NCBI GenBank assembly: GCA_900552455.1
Contig: URZX01000009.1
Location: 1 to 64,000, forward strand
Origin: an uncultured Peptococcaceae bacterium
GTDB lineage: Bacteria; Bacillota; Peptococcia; Peptococcales; Peptococcaceae
DNA length: 64,000 bases
Reading direction: 5' to 3'
The position numbers were made by a program, and so were the translations under genes. The notes beneath the pieces were generated by a model. The model saw only the letters and a list, made by a program, of their open reading frames with translations. It was not told the origin of the DNA and ran no database searches. Position 1 is the first letter of the stretch. Every line of letters begins with the position of its first letter. Positions 14,800-22,459 of the stretch are shown piece by piece.

Positions 14800-16251
14800 A
14801 TGGCAATTCTCTACAAACTGGACGGCAAAGAGCAGAACTTCCAGGACCGCGTCAAAGATTGCATCGCGGACGATTTTAAACACAACGCCATCACCACCGC
14901 GACGGACGTTTTCTACAGCAAACGCGCTGCCCTCGTCGACGAAGTACCAGAATGGGAAGAACTGCGCGAAGAAGCACGCCGCATCCGTAACCATGTTCTG
15001 GACAACCTCGACTACTATCTGGCTCAGTTTGCCGAAAACGCAGAAAAAGCCGGCTCCCATGTCTATTTTGCACAGACCGACAAGGAAGCCGTTCAGCAGG
15101 TTATCGAGATCTTTGAAAAACGTGGCGCTCAGAAAATGGTTAAGAGCAAATCCATGGTTTCTGAAGAAATCGACATCAACCATGCGCTCATCGACCACGG
15201 CGTAGAAGTTTTCGAAACCGACCTCGCTGAGATCATCCTGCAGCTGAACGACTGGAACCCACCAAGCCACATCGTTGTGCCAGCGTTGCACCTCGACCGC
15301 GTGGCCATCCGTGACGTCTTCCATCGTTACGGCTACACCGGCGACGAAGACCCAACCCGCGAAACCAAGTTCATCCGTGGCTTCATCCGCGAAAAATTCC
15401 TCAACGCTGACGTTGGTATGACCGGCTGCAACTTTGGTGTTGCTGAGACCGGTACCTGCACCCTCGTTACTAATGAAGGGAATGGTCGTATGACCACCTC
15501 CGTTCCAAACACCCAGATCATCCTCATGGGTATGGAACGTATCGTCCCAAGCTTCGAAGCCCTCGACGTTATGATGAGCCTGCTCGTTCGCAGCTCCGTC
15601 GGCTCCAAGATCACTTCTTACTTCTCCATGACCACCGGTCCTCGCAAGGCTGACGAAGTCGATGGCCCTGAAGAACAGCACATCATCATCATCGACAACG
15701 GCCGTTCCAAGATCCTGGCCAGCGAATTCCGCGATATGCTCCGTTGCATCCGTTGCGGCGCCTGCCTCAACATCTGCCCAGTCTATCGCCACATCACCGG
15801 CCATGGCTACGGCTCCATCTATCCGGGCCCAATGGGCGTTGTCCTCACTCCGCTGCTCGTTGGTTACGACAAAGCTGGTTCCCTGCCATGGGCATCCACC
15901 CTTTGCGGCGCCTGCAGCGATCACTGCCCTGTCAAGATCCCACTGCATGAGCTCATCCTTCGCCATCGCCAGATCCTCGTTGAAGAAGAAGGCTACGGCA
16001 AGGGCATGCAGGATTTCGTCTTCACCGCAGCTGGCACCGCGCTTGCGCATGAAAAGCTCTTCAACCTCGGCACCAAGGTTGGCGCGCGTGTCATGCCTTT
16101 CCTCGCCAAGGACCGCAAGTCCCTCAAGGAAGACGTCAAGATCCCTGTGCTCAAAAACTGGACACAGTCCCGCGACATGGACACCCTGTCCAAGGAAAAA
16201 TTCCGCGACTGGTTCAAGAAGCACGAAGCAGAAAAGAAAGGCGGGAAGTAA
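14800..16251 (+). CDS. lutB: Lactate utilisation protein B, iron-sulfur (LutB)
   Basis: 483 aa. N-terminal LUD domain (about residues 60-290) followed by two 4Fe-4S motifs, CIRCGACLNICPVY (about 311-324) and CGACSDHCPVKIP (about 368-380), and a DUF3390-like tail. This is the electron-transfer subunit of the L-lactate oxidising complex. AAGGGGG lies before the ATG. The coding sequence uses strongly biased C-ending codons, suggesting high expression. Four bases separate it from lutC. Confidence 0.96.
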   Translation: MAILYKLDGKEQNFQDRVKDCIADDFKHNAITTATDVFYSKRAALVDEVPEWEELREEARRIRNHVLDNLDYYLAQFAENAEKAGSHVYFAQTDKEAVQQVIEIFEKRGAQKMVKSKSMVSEEIDINHALIDHGVEVFETDLAEIILQLNDWNPPSHIVVPALHLDRVAIRDVFHRYGYTGDEDPTRETKFIRGFIREKFLNADVGMTGCNFGVAETGTCTLVTNEGNGRMTTSVPNTQIILMGMERIVPSFEALDVMMSLLVRSSVGSKITSYFSMTTGPRKADEVDGPEEQHIIIIDNGRSKILASEFRDMLRCIRCGACLNICPVYRHITGHGYGSIYPGPMGVVLTPLLVGYDKAGSLPWASTLCGACSDHCPVKIPLHELILRHRQILVEEEGYGKGMQDFVFTAAGTALAHEKLFNLGTKVGARVMPFLAKDRKSLKEDVKIPVLKNWTQSRDMDTLSKEKFRDWFKKHEAEKKGGK

Positions 16252-16254
16252 TCC

Positions 16255-16977
16255 ATGTTAAACGAACAGCATAAACAAGCATTTTTGCACAACGTTTCTC
16301 TCGCCCTCGGCCGTAACGAAGTGCCAAAATCCATCGAATCCTACGATTTCACCAAAGGTCCACAGCACCACGTCATGAGCGAAGTGCAGACCCACGAAGA
16401 ATGCGTTGAACGCTTCAAAGTAGAATGCGACAAGCTCGCCATTCCTTACACTGAATGCGCACCAAAGGATGTCAAGAAAGTCGTTCTCGACGTCATCAAA
16501 GATTACGGCGGCGGCAAGATCGTCTGCCCAATGGTGCCACAGATGGACGAATTCGGCCTGAACAAAGCCTTCGAAGATGCTGAAGGCAAAGACGGCCTCA
16601 CCTTCGTGAAGTGGGACGCTTCCAAGGGCCGCGAATACAACATCAACAACGCTCAGGATGCCAACATCGGTATCACCTTCCCACTCATGGGTATCGCTGA
16701 AACCGCAACCCTCGTGCAGCCAATGACCTCCGGCTCCGGCCGCAGCGTTGGCCTTCTGCCGATCACCCACGTTGCCATCCTGCGCCGCAGTACCATCAAA
16801 CGCCGCATGGGCGACACCATGGTTGAGCTGCGCAAGATGTATCAGAAGGATCCAGCAGGATTCCCAAGTGCGATCGTTCATATTTCCGGCCCATCCTCCA
16901 CGTCTGACATCGAACTCGTTCGTGTCGTTGGGGTACACGGCCCTGTGAACATCACCTACGTCATCGTTGATGACTAA
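16255..16977 (+). CDS. lutC: Lactate utilisation protein C (LutC)
   Basis: 240 aa. LUD-domain protein; ITFPLMGIAETATLV and the C-terminal HISGPSSTSDIELVRVVGVHGP are characteristic. It completes the lutABC operon; a tandem pair of terminators follows. The substrate-binding role of LutC is not resolved in the family. Confidence 0.95.
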   Translation: MLNEQHKQAFLHNVSLALGRNEVPKSIESYDFTKGPQHHVMSEVQTHEECVERFKVECDKLAIPYTECAPKDVKKVVLDVIKDYGGGKIVCPMVPQMDEFGLNKAFEDAEGKDGLTFVKWDASKGREYNINNAQDANIGITFPLMGIAETATLVQPMTSGSGRSVGLLPITHVAILRRSTIKRRMGDTMVELRKMYQKDPAGFPSAIVHISGPSSTSDIELVRVVGVHGPVNITYVIVDD

Positions 16978-16988
16978 TTTCTAAAAAA

Positions 16989-17037
16989 TAAATCGCTGCA
17001 GTTTTATCGTACGTACGAAAAATTGCAGCGATTTTTC
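16989..17037 (+). terminator. Terminator after lutC
   Basis: AAATCGCTGCA ... TGCAGCGATTTTTC stem-loop with a T-run and a palindromic CGTACGTACG centre. Confidence 0.85.
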
Positions 17038-17047
17038 TTTATAAAAC

Positions 17048-17078
17048 AAAAAAACCAGCGAAAATCGCTGGCTTTTTG
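17048..17078. terminator. Bidirectional terminator
   Basis: AACCAGCGA-AAA-TCGCTGG with A-run before and T-run after, between convergent lutC and the stalk-domain gene. Confidence 0.8.
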
Positions 17079-17108
17079 CTAACTGTCGTTGGGTAATAGT
17101 TCTTTCAC

Positions 17109-17624
17109 TCAGCGCGTGATCGTGACCACTCTTGTGTTGCCGTCCCAGACAACGCTGGCGCCGAGAGATTCCGCGATAACGCGGGCAGGGACCATGGTGC
17201 GTCCGCCGATAGAGGTTGCCGGCACGTCGATCTCCTTGGTGTGGGAAAGCACGAAATTGATGGCAGCCTGCGAGGTTGGATTGGCTTCATACACCTGGAA
17301 CAGCGTGTAGTCTGCGCAGAACAGCGTTTTCTGATCGAGCACGAGGCTCATGATGCGGTTGGTCTGAGGATCGTAGCCGGAGACCGTGCGGGTGTCTGCA
17401 AAATATTCCACCTGAGCGCCGAGGGCTTCAAAGATCGCGCGCAATGGCACCATCGTGCGTCCGTCCTGGATCACTGGTGGCTGGTCGGTGTTGAGATATT
17501 GGCCGTTGACAATGACCTGGATATCTGCAGCGGCAGCGTCCTCTGGCTGAGCAGCCGGCAGGATCACTGAGAAAGCGAGCACAAAAAGCATCAGCAGGCT
17601 CGCCAGGGTTTTCTTATGATTCAT
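17109..17624 (-). CDS. Secreted copper-amine-oxidase-like stalk domain protein
   Basis: 171 aa from ATG at 17624 (AAAAGGAGATGACCCTG upstream). Signal peptide MNHKKTLASLLMLFVLAFSV...AAAA, cut near residue 32. The mature part is a CuAmOxN1-like stalk domain: IQVIVNGQYLNTDQPPVIQ, GRTMVPLRAIFEALGAQV, then a second GGRTMVPARVIAESLGASV. In anaerobic Bacillota such domains are found alone or on surface proteins and are non-enzymatic; their ligand is unknown. No catalytic oxidase domain is present. Confidence 0.85.
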   Translation of the reverse strand: MNHKKTLASLLMLFVLAFSVILPAAQPEDAAAADIQVIVNGQYLNTDQPPVIQDGRTMVPLRAIFEALGAQVEYFADTRTVSGYDPQTNRIMSLVLDQKTLFCADYTLFQVYEANPTSQAAINFVLSHTKEIDVPATSIGGRTMVPARVIAESLGASVVWDGNTRVVTITR

Positions 17625-17743
17625 CAGGGTCATCTCCTTTTTTATCATTCAATCATCCTACCTATTATACCGTGAAATCCACGCCGAAAAAAGGACAAGG
17701 CAGTAACAATTAAGCGACAGTGTAGAAAAAATCCCTGTAAAAA

Positions 17744-17781
17744 GAAAAGATCTGACGTCGAAATCTGCGTCAGATCTTTTA
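17744..17781 (-). terminator. Terminator of the P1B-ATPase operon
   Basis: AAAAGATCTGACG ... CGTCAGATCTTTT palindrome; on the minus strand it continues into TTCTTTTT. Confidence 0.85.
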
Positions 17782-17785
17782 GTGG

Positions 17786-19894
17786 TTAAGCGCAAATGGC
17801 GTCCTCTGGCAATGCTTTAAGCGGTAGCGGACTCATGCTGCGCAGGCTCACACCAAGCGTGGAGAGATTGTGCAGGGTGGCAGAAGTGGCTGGCGAGAGG
17901 ACCCCGGCCACGCCGAGCGCGAGGAGCGCCCCGTTGAACCCGATGACAAAGCGGTAATTCGACTGAATGCGGCGCGTCAGGCCCATCGCGATCTGGCGCA
18001 GCTTCACAAGCTCCCAGAGGCTGTCGGCAGCGATGGTCACATCGGCGATCTCGCGCGCAATGGCGGCGCCGTCGCTGATGGCGATGCCGCAATCTGCTTC
18101 GGAGAGCGCCGGAGAATCGTTGATGCCATCGCCGACCATGATCACCGTGTGACCATTGGCGCGGCTTTCTGCCACAAAGCGCGCCTTGTCAGCCGGCAGC
18201 ACTTCGGCGCAGAAACTGTCCACACCAACCTCTGCGGCGATGGCTTCAGCGGTACGATAGCTGTCGCCGGTGAGCATGACGGTGTTTGTGATGCCCAGAT
18301 CGCGCAGATAGGCCAGTGCGTCGCGGGCTTCTGCGCGCAGCGGATCGGAGATGCAGATCACAGCTGAAAGCCGCCCGGCGATCGCCAGATAGAGATGGGA
18401 ATACTGCGCAGGCAGCGCATCAAAGCGCTCCTTTTCGCCCTCAGGAATGACAACGCCCTCATCTTCAAAGATGAAGTGGCGGCTGCCGATGAGGACGCGT
18501 TCGTCGCCAACGTGGCTGGCAATGCCGTGCGCCACAAGATATTCCACCTTGGAATGGTATTCGTCATGGCGCAGATCGCGGCGCTTGGCTTCTGCGACAA
18601 CGGCGTTGGCCATAGAATGTGGGAAATGCTCCTCGAGACAAGCGGCCAGACGCAGCATTTCCGTGGCATCTTTGCCGTCGAAGGTGACGATGTCTGCCAC
18701 CTGCGGAGAGGCCAGCGTCAGTGTGCCGGTCTTATCGAAGACGATGGTGTCCGCCTGCGCAATGGCTTCGAGGAATTTTCCGCCCTTGACAGTGATGTGA
18801 TTTTTCGCAGCCTCGCGAATGGCACTGAGCACAGCGAGCGGCATGGCAAGCTTGAGCGCACAGCTGAAATCCACCATCAGCACCGAGAGTGCGCGCGCCG
18901 GTGTGCGCGTCAGCGCCAGCGCTGCCAGACTGCCGGCAAACGTGTATGGCACGAGTTTGTCAGCCAGGCTCGACGCTTTGGCCTCGCTGCTGCTCTTCAG
19001 GCGCTCGCTTTTTTCGATCATGGCGACGATCTGGTCGTAGCGGCTTTGCCCGGAGGCTTCTTTGACGAGAACGAGACATTCGCCTTCTTCGACAACGGTG
19101 CCGGCGTAGATAACGCTGTCCACATGCTTCGGCACAGGGATCGATTCGCCAGTCAGAGAAGCCTGGTTGACGGTGGCTTCTCCTTCGACGACGACGCCAT
19201 CCAGCGGGATCACACCGCCAGCGCGGATGACGATCCTGTCGCCAGGCTGCACACGACTCACCGGCACCAACATGTCTGTGCCATTTTCGTCACGCAGCCA
19301 GACACGATCCACATTCAGCGACATGGAGCGCGCCAGGTCGGCGACGGATTTTTTGCGCGTCCAGTCTTCCAGAAGCTCGCCGAGCTCCAGCAGGAAGATG
19401 ACTGTGCCAGCAGTGGTGAAGTCGCGGCGACCCGTCGAGATCCCGATGGAGATCGCGTCCAGAAGCTCGACTTTGAGCTGGCCGTGGCGCAGACAGCAGA
19501 GACCCTTCCACATAAATGGGAGCATATGGCGCGCAAAACGCACCATGCGCAGCGGCGCCGGCAGGAAAAGCCGACAGCCGACGCGGCTCAGCAGCTTGCC
19601 GACGAGCTTTTCCTTGAAGCGGCGGTTGATCTCGCGGCTGGACTGCGATGGCAGCGTGATGGTCTCGCGCGCTTCCTGCCACTGAAAATTGGCGATCTCA
19701 TCGAGCACCGTCTGACGCGCGCCGCTGTAACGGATGACCACGCCGGCGGTGCGCTCGAAAATCTTCACGTCGACAATGTCCGGATGGCCGGAAAGCCAGA
19801 TCTCCAGACGATCGGCATCTGCGATCGACAGCCGCTTGGCATCAAGCCGCAGACGCATGCGGCCGCGGCTTTCATGTAAAATGGTAGCCTTCAT
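17786..19894 (-). CDS. Heavy-metal P1B-type ATPase with SCALK metal-site motif
   Basis: 702 aa. Domains in order: an HMA-like N-terminal region without CxxC (residues 1-70, opening HESRGRMRLRLD), membrane helices, actuator domain with SLTGES (about 237-242), the membrane metal motif DFSCALKLAMPLAV in place of the usual CPC/CPx, phosphorylation site DKTGTLT, and the hinge GDGINDSPAL. The SCALK variant marks a P1B subgroup linked to manganese, iron or zinc rather than copper; I cannot choose among them. It is preceded by AGGA and by an attenuator-like terminator. The operon is led by a microprotein and a DUF6110-like protein behind a DtxR-like box, which suggests metal-regulated export. Confidence 0.9.
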   Translation of the reverse strand: MKATILHESRGRMRLRLDAKRLSIADADRLEIWLSGHPDIVDVKIFERTAGVVIRYSGARQTVLDEIANFQWQEARETITLPSQSSREINRRFKEKLVGKLLSRVGCRLFLPAPLRMVRFARHMLPFMWKGLCCLRHGQLKVELLDAISIGISTGRRDFTTAGTVIFLLELGELLEDWTRKKSVADLARSMSLNVDRVWLRDENGTDMLVPVSRVQPGDRIVIRAGGVIPLDGVVVEGEATVNQASLTGESIPVPKHVDSVIYAGTVVEEGECLVLVKEASGQSRYDQIVAMIEKSERLKSSSEAKASSLADKLVPYTFAGSLAALALTRTPARALSVLMVDFSCALKLAMPLAVLSAIREAAKNHITVKGGKFLEAIAQADTIVFDKTGTLTLASPQVADIVTFDGKDATEMLRLAACLEEHFPHSMANAVVAEAKRRDLRHDEYHSKVEYLVAHGIASHVGDERVLIGSRHFIFEDEGVVIPEGEKERFDALPAQYSHLYLAIAGRLSAVICISDPLRAEARDALAYLRDLGITNTVMLTGDSYRTAEAIAAEVGVDSFCAEVLPADKARFVAESRANGHTVIMVGDGINDSPALSEADCGIAISDGAAIAREIADVTIAADSLWELVKLRQIAMGLTRRIQSNYRFVIGFNGALLALGVAGVLSPATSATLHNLSTLGVSLRSMSPLPLKALPEDAICA

Positions 19895-19910
19895 AATTTT
19901 CCTCCATGAG

Positions 19911-19937
19911 AAAAAGAGCCGTCATCCACGGCTCTCG
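19911..19937 (-). terminator. Internal terminator before the P1B-ATPase gene
   Basis: On the minus strand AGAGCCG-TGGATGA-CGGCTCT then TTTTTC, directly upstream of the ATPase ribosome site. It would lower ATPase expression relative to the two upstream small genes. Confidence 0.7.
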
Positions 19938-19948
19938 TGCGCGATCTG

Positions 19949-20263
19949 TTACGCCTCCTTGCTTTCTGCTGCTTCATCTTCATCTGCGTCTGCGTCTTCG
20001 GCATCGGCGATCTCTGCGGCTTCACGCTCAGCTTCTTCCTGCGCAGCGCGATCTTCATTGAGATCCTGCGCCGCAGCGAGAATGTCGTTGGCATTTTCCT
20101 GGACAGTGTCCACTGTGGTCATGACAGAATCTTTTGCGCGCAGACCGGCGGCAGTCACATGGACGTAGGCCTTTTTGGCGTCTTTGCTGGTGAGCAGTTT
20201 GATGCCGACGGAGCCGAAGAGTGTCCCGCCGACAAAGCAAGCGATCTTTGGAATGATACTCAT
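19949..20263 (-). CDS. Membrane-anchored small protein, DUF6110-like, of the metal ATPase operon
   Basis: 104 aa from ATG at 20263 (AAAGGA 11 bases upstream); the ATG at 20275 is too close to the ribosome site. N-terminal hydrophobic Gly-rich helix (MSIIPKIACFVGGTLFGSVG), then TSKDAKKAYVHVTAAGLRAKD and a very acidic Glu/Ala/Asp tail. This resembles the small DUF6110 proteins found beside P1B-ATPases in clostridia, recalled from family knowledge rather than searched. The role may be metal delivery or assembly of the pump; unproven. Confidence 0.75.
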   Translation of the reverse strand: MSIIPKIACFVGGTLFGSVGIKLLTSKDAKKAYVHVTAAGLRAKDSVMTTVDTVQENANDILAAAQDLNEDRAAQEEAEREAAEIADAEDADADEDEAAESKEA

Positions 20264-20283
20264 TGTCTCATACATCCTTTCTA

Positions 20284-20370
20284 TTATTTATGTTTGTAAC
20301 CAGTGATCAACAGCATCATCATGCAGAAAAGGGCGCTCCACGCCCAGAAACGGTGTTGTTTCAAGGTCAT
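20284..20370 (-). CDS. 28-aa membrane microprotein leading the metal ATPase operon
   Basis: A 28-codon frame beginning MTLKQHRFWAWSALFCMMML and ending ITGYKHK. GGGAGGG lies 4 bases before the ATG, the best ribosome site in the operon. One hydrophobic helix with positively charged ends, Met-rich (three consecutive Met). It is the first gene after a consensus promoter and a DtxR-like palindrome. Too short for homology calls; the strong translation signal is the main support. Confidence 0.65.
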   Translation of the reverse strand: MTLKQHRFWAWSALFCMMMLLITGYKHK

Positions 20371-20394
20371 TCCCTCCCTTCATTGACCACGGCG

Positions 20395-20413
20395 TAAGTT
20401 GAGCCTAACCTTA
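20395..20413. promoter_or_regulatory. DtxR/IdeR-like metal regulator box
   Basis: On the minus strand TAAGGTTAGGCTCAACTTA, a 19-bp imperfect palindrome (7 of 9 pairs match) resembling the DtxR-family consensus TTAGGTTAGGCTAACCTAA. It starts at the last base of the -10, so a metal-bound repressor would block transcription of the ATPase operon. Confidence 0.65.
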
Positions 20414-20441
20414 TAATACGCCCAAACTAACTTTATGTCAA
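20413..20441 (-). promoter_or_regulatory. Promoter of the P1B-ATPase operon
   Basis: Minus-strand TTGACA (20441-20436), exact 17-base spacer, TATTAT (20418-20413). Confidence 0.85.
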
Positions 20442-20590
20442 TTATAATTCGCTAACTTTTGCAAGAAATAATACCAGATGGCATTCTGCCAACGATTTCT
20501 TCAATAATAATCACCAGGATTATGAATGATTGCTGTGGAGAGTTGCGTGATAAAATAATGCTATCGAATCCATCAATGGGAGGCGCGCTT

Positions 20591-21742
20591 ATGATCGCTC
20601 GGCTTTTCACGCGTGACATCAGCCTGGTTTTTGCTGCGAGTTTTTTCTATATGTCCTGCTCTTTTATCGCTACGCCATTGATCGCTGGCTTTTCAGAAAG
20701 CCTTGGCGCTGGCGCTGTGTTTATGGGGATCATCGGCGCGACGTTTAACACGGTGGCGCTGCTCAGTCGTCCCTTCGTTGGCAATCTTGCCGACCGGCTC
20801 AGCCGCGCGCGTCTTTCATCGATCGGCGCGGCGCTGATGCTGGTTGGCAGCGCTGGCTATGTGCTTGCGCCTGCACCGGCAGTGGTGATGCTGGCGCGCA
20901 TTGTCCACGGGCTCGGCATGTCCTGCTGCTCGATCTGCATGTCGACGTGGATCGCCGGGCTTTTGCCACGCGAGCATACTGGTGCCGGCATGGGCCTTTA
21001 TGGCGCGACCAACGCGCTTGGGCAGGCGGTCGCGCCGGCGCTCGGCATATTTCTGTACGAACGCATCGGCTATCGACTGGTTTTCCTGCTGGGGACGGCG
21101 CTGGCGTTGGCTGTGCTCATCGTCATCCGTTTTGTCGGCGACAAAGGCGCGCCACATCTGCAGGCAACGGCGAAAAAACATCGTGGCCTCGTCGCACCGA
21201 ACGTCGTGCCGGTTGGACTCATCATCATGTTCTTCGCGATCCCCTACTGCGCGACGCAAACCTATCTCGTGAGCTACATCGCTGCGCGCGGTCTTGCGGT
21301 GCACGCCGGCTGGTTCTTCCCGTTCTACGCCATTGTGCTGTTGGTGCTGCGGCTCTCGCTGGCAGATCTTTTTGACAAGAAACCATTCCGCTTCTTTCTC
21401 GGCGTCAGCGCCTGTTGCGCTTTGGTGAGTCTGGCGCTGCTCACCGTCATGCAATCCAACCTGGCGCTGTTGGCGGCGGCTGTCTGCATGGCTGGCGGCT
21501 ATGGGATCATGTGCTCTGTCTGTCAGTCGGCAGCGGTGCTCCTCGTCGATGAGAGCGAGCGCGGCCTCGGCAACAGCACCTATTATATCGGCATTGATTT
21601 CGGCATGGCGGTTGGCGCGTTTATTGGCGGGCTGCTTTATGGCTATGTGCCGCTCGTCTGGTTTTATCCGATCCTGGCGCTGACTGTTCCTGCGGCGATC
21701 GGCGTCTATCTCGTGAGCCGCAAACGTTTTCATCGCATTTAG
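20591..21742 (+). CDS. MFS transporter (paralogue 1)
   Basis: 383 aa from ATG at 20591 (GGGAGG upstream). Twelve hydrophobic helices; MFS loop 2-3 signature GNLADRLSRARLS after helix 2. Begins MIARLFTRDISLVFAASFFY, as in drug/sugar exporters of the YfkF/AraJ type; substrate unknown. It is closely related to the gene at 22449, sharing GWFFPFYAIVLLVLRLSLAD and LADLFDKKPF; a cytidylate-kinase-like gene separates the two copies. A terminator follows. Confidence 0.88.
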   Translation: MIARLFTRDISLVFAASFFYMSCSFIATPLIAGFSESLGAGAVFMGIIGATFNTVALLSRPFVGNLADRLSRARLSSIGAALMLVGSAGYVLAPAPAVVMLARIVHGLGMSCCSICMSTWIAGLLPREHTGAGMGLYGATNALGQAVAPALGIFLYERIGYRLVFLLGTALALAVLIVIRFVGDKGAPHLQATAKKHRGLVAPNVVPVGLIIMFFAIPYCATQTYLVSYIAARGLAVHAGWFFPFYAIVLLVLRLSLADLFDKKPFRFFLGVSACCALVSLALLTVMQSNLALLAAAVCMAGGYGIMCSVCQSAAVLLVDESERGLGNSTYYIGIDFGMAVGAFIGGLLYGYVPLVWFYPILALTVPAAIGVYLVSRKRFHRI

Positions 21743-21749
21743 ATTTTTC

Positions 21750-21777
21750 CGCCCGGCGTTTGCTGGGCGATTTTTTT
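21750..21777 (+). terminator. Terminator after MFS paralogue 1
   Basis: CGCCCGGC-GTTT-GCTGGGCG stem then ATTTTTTT. Confidence 0.85.
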
Positions 21778-21841
21778 GCGCCGAGACAGGGAAAACGTGC
21801 TATCATTATAGGTGAACAACATTCAGCTTGGAGGGATTTTC

Positions 21842-22459
21842 ATGCCGCATCGTTTTCCGGTCATCACCATCAGTCGTCTTTTTGGCAGCGGCGGTCACAG
21901 CATCGCCTACGCGCTCGCTGAGCGTCTCGATCTGCCGTTTTATGATAAAGAGATCGTCCTTGCCGCTGCGGAGCAGAGCGGCTACAGCGAAGAATACGTC
22001 GCCAATCAGGGCGAGCACAGGAGCAGCGGCGAGCGCCTGCTGAATCGTTTTCTGCTCGCCAATGCGCCTGGCTACAAAGATCCGCAGGAAGCGCTGTTCG
22101 CCATCCAGCGGCGCATCATTCTCGATCTTTCTGCGCAGCCCTGCGTGATCGTCGGCCGTGCAGCCGATTATATCCTGCGCGAAGCCAGCGTTCCAGCGCT
22201 CAACGTTTTCATCCATGCCGACGACGATTTTCGCGCTCAGCGTGTGCTCAGCCGCTACGGCGAGAGCGATGTCGACATCGCTCAGCGTCTGCGGGAGAAA
22301 GACCGCACACGCGCTGATTTTTACGAGCACTTCACCGGTCTGCGCTGGGGCGATGCGCGCAATTTTGACGTCTGCCTCAATAGCGGCGTGCTCGGCGTAG
22401 CAACCTGTGTCGATATCCTCGTGGATATTTTGCAGGAGGAGGATCGCCGTGATCACTAA
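21842..22459 (+). CDS. Cytidylate kinase-like family protein
   Basis: 205 aa from ATG at 21842 (TTGGAGGG upstream). PF13189-type P-loop kinase fold: ITISRLFGSGGHSIAYALAE (P-loop variant GSGGHS, about residues 8-27), LPFYDKEIVLAA, CVIVGRAADYIL and FIHADDDFRAQRVL. The family shares the fold of CMP kinase but its substrate is unknown. The 3' end overlaps the second MFS gene by 11 bp, so they are co-translated. Confidence 0.88.
   Translation: MPHRFPVITISRLFGSGGHSIAYALAERLDLPFYDKEIVLAAAEQSGYSEEYVANQGEHRSSGERLLNRFLLANAPGYKDPQEALFAIQRRIILDLSAQPCVIVGRAADYILREASVPALNVFIHADDDFRAQRVLSRYGESDVDIAQRLREKDRTRADFYEHFTGLRWGDARNFDVCLNSGVLGVATCVDILVDILQEEDRRDH

Noticed and set aside
14767..16224. 485-codon minus-strand frame opposite lutB
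   Set aside because: lutB has perfect ferredoxin motifs and operon context; the antisense frame has none.
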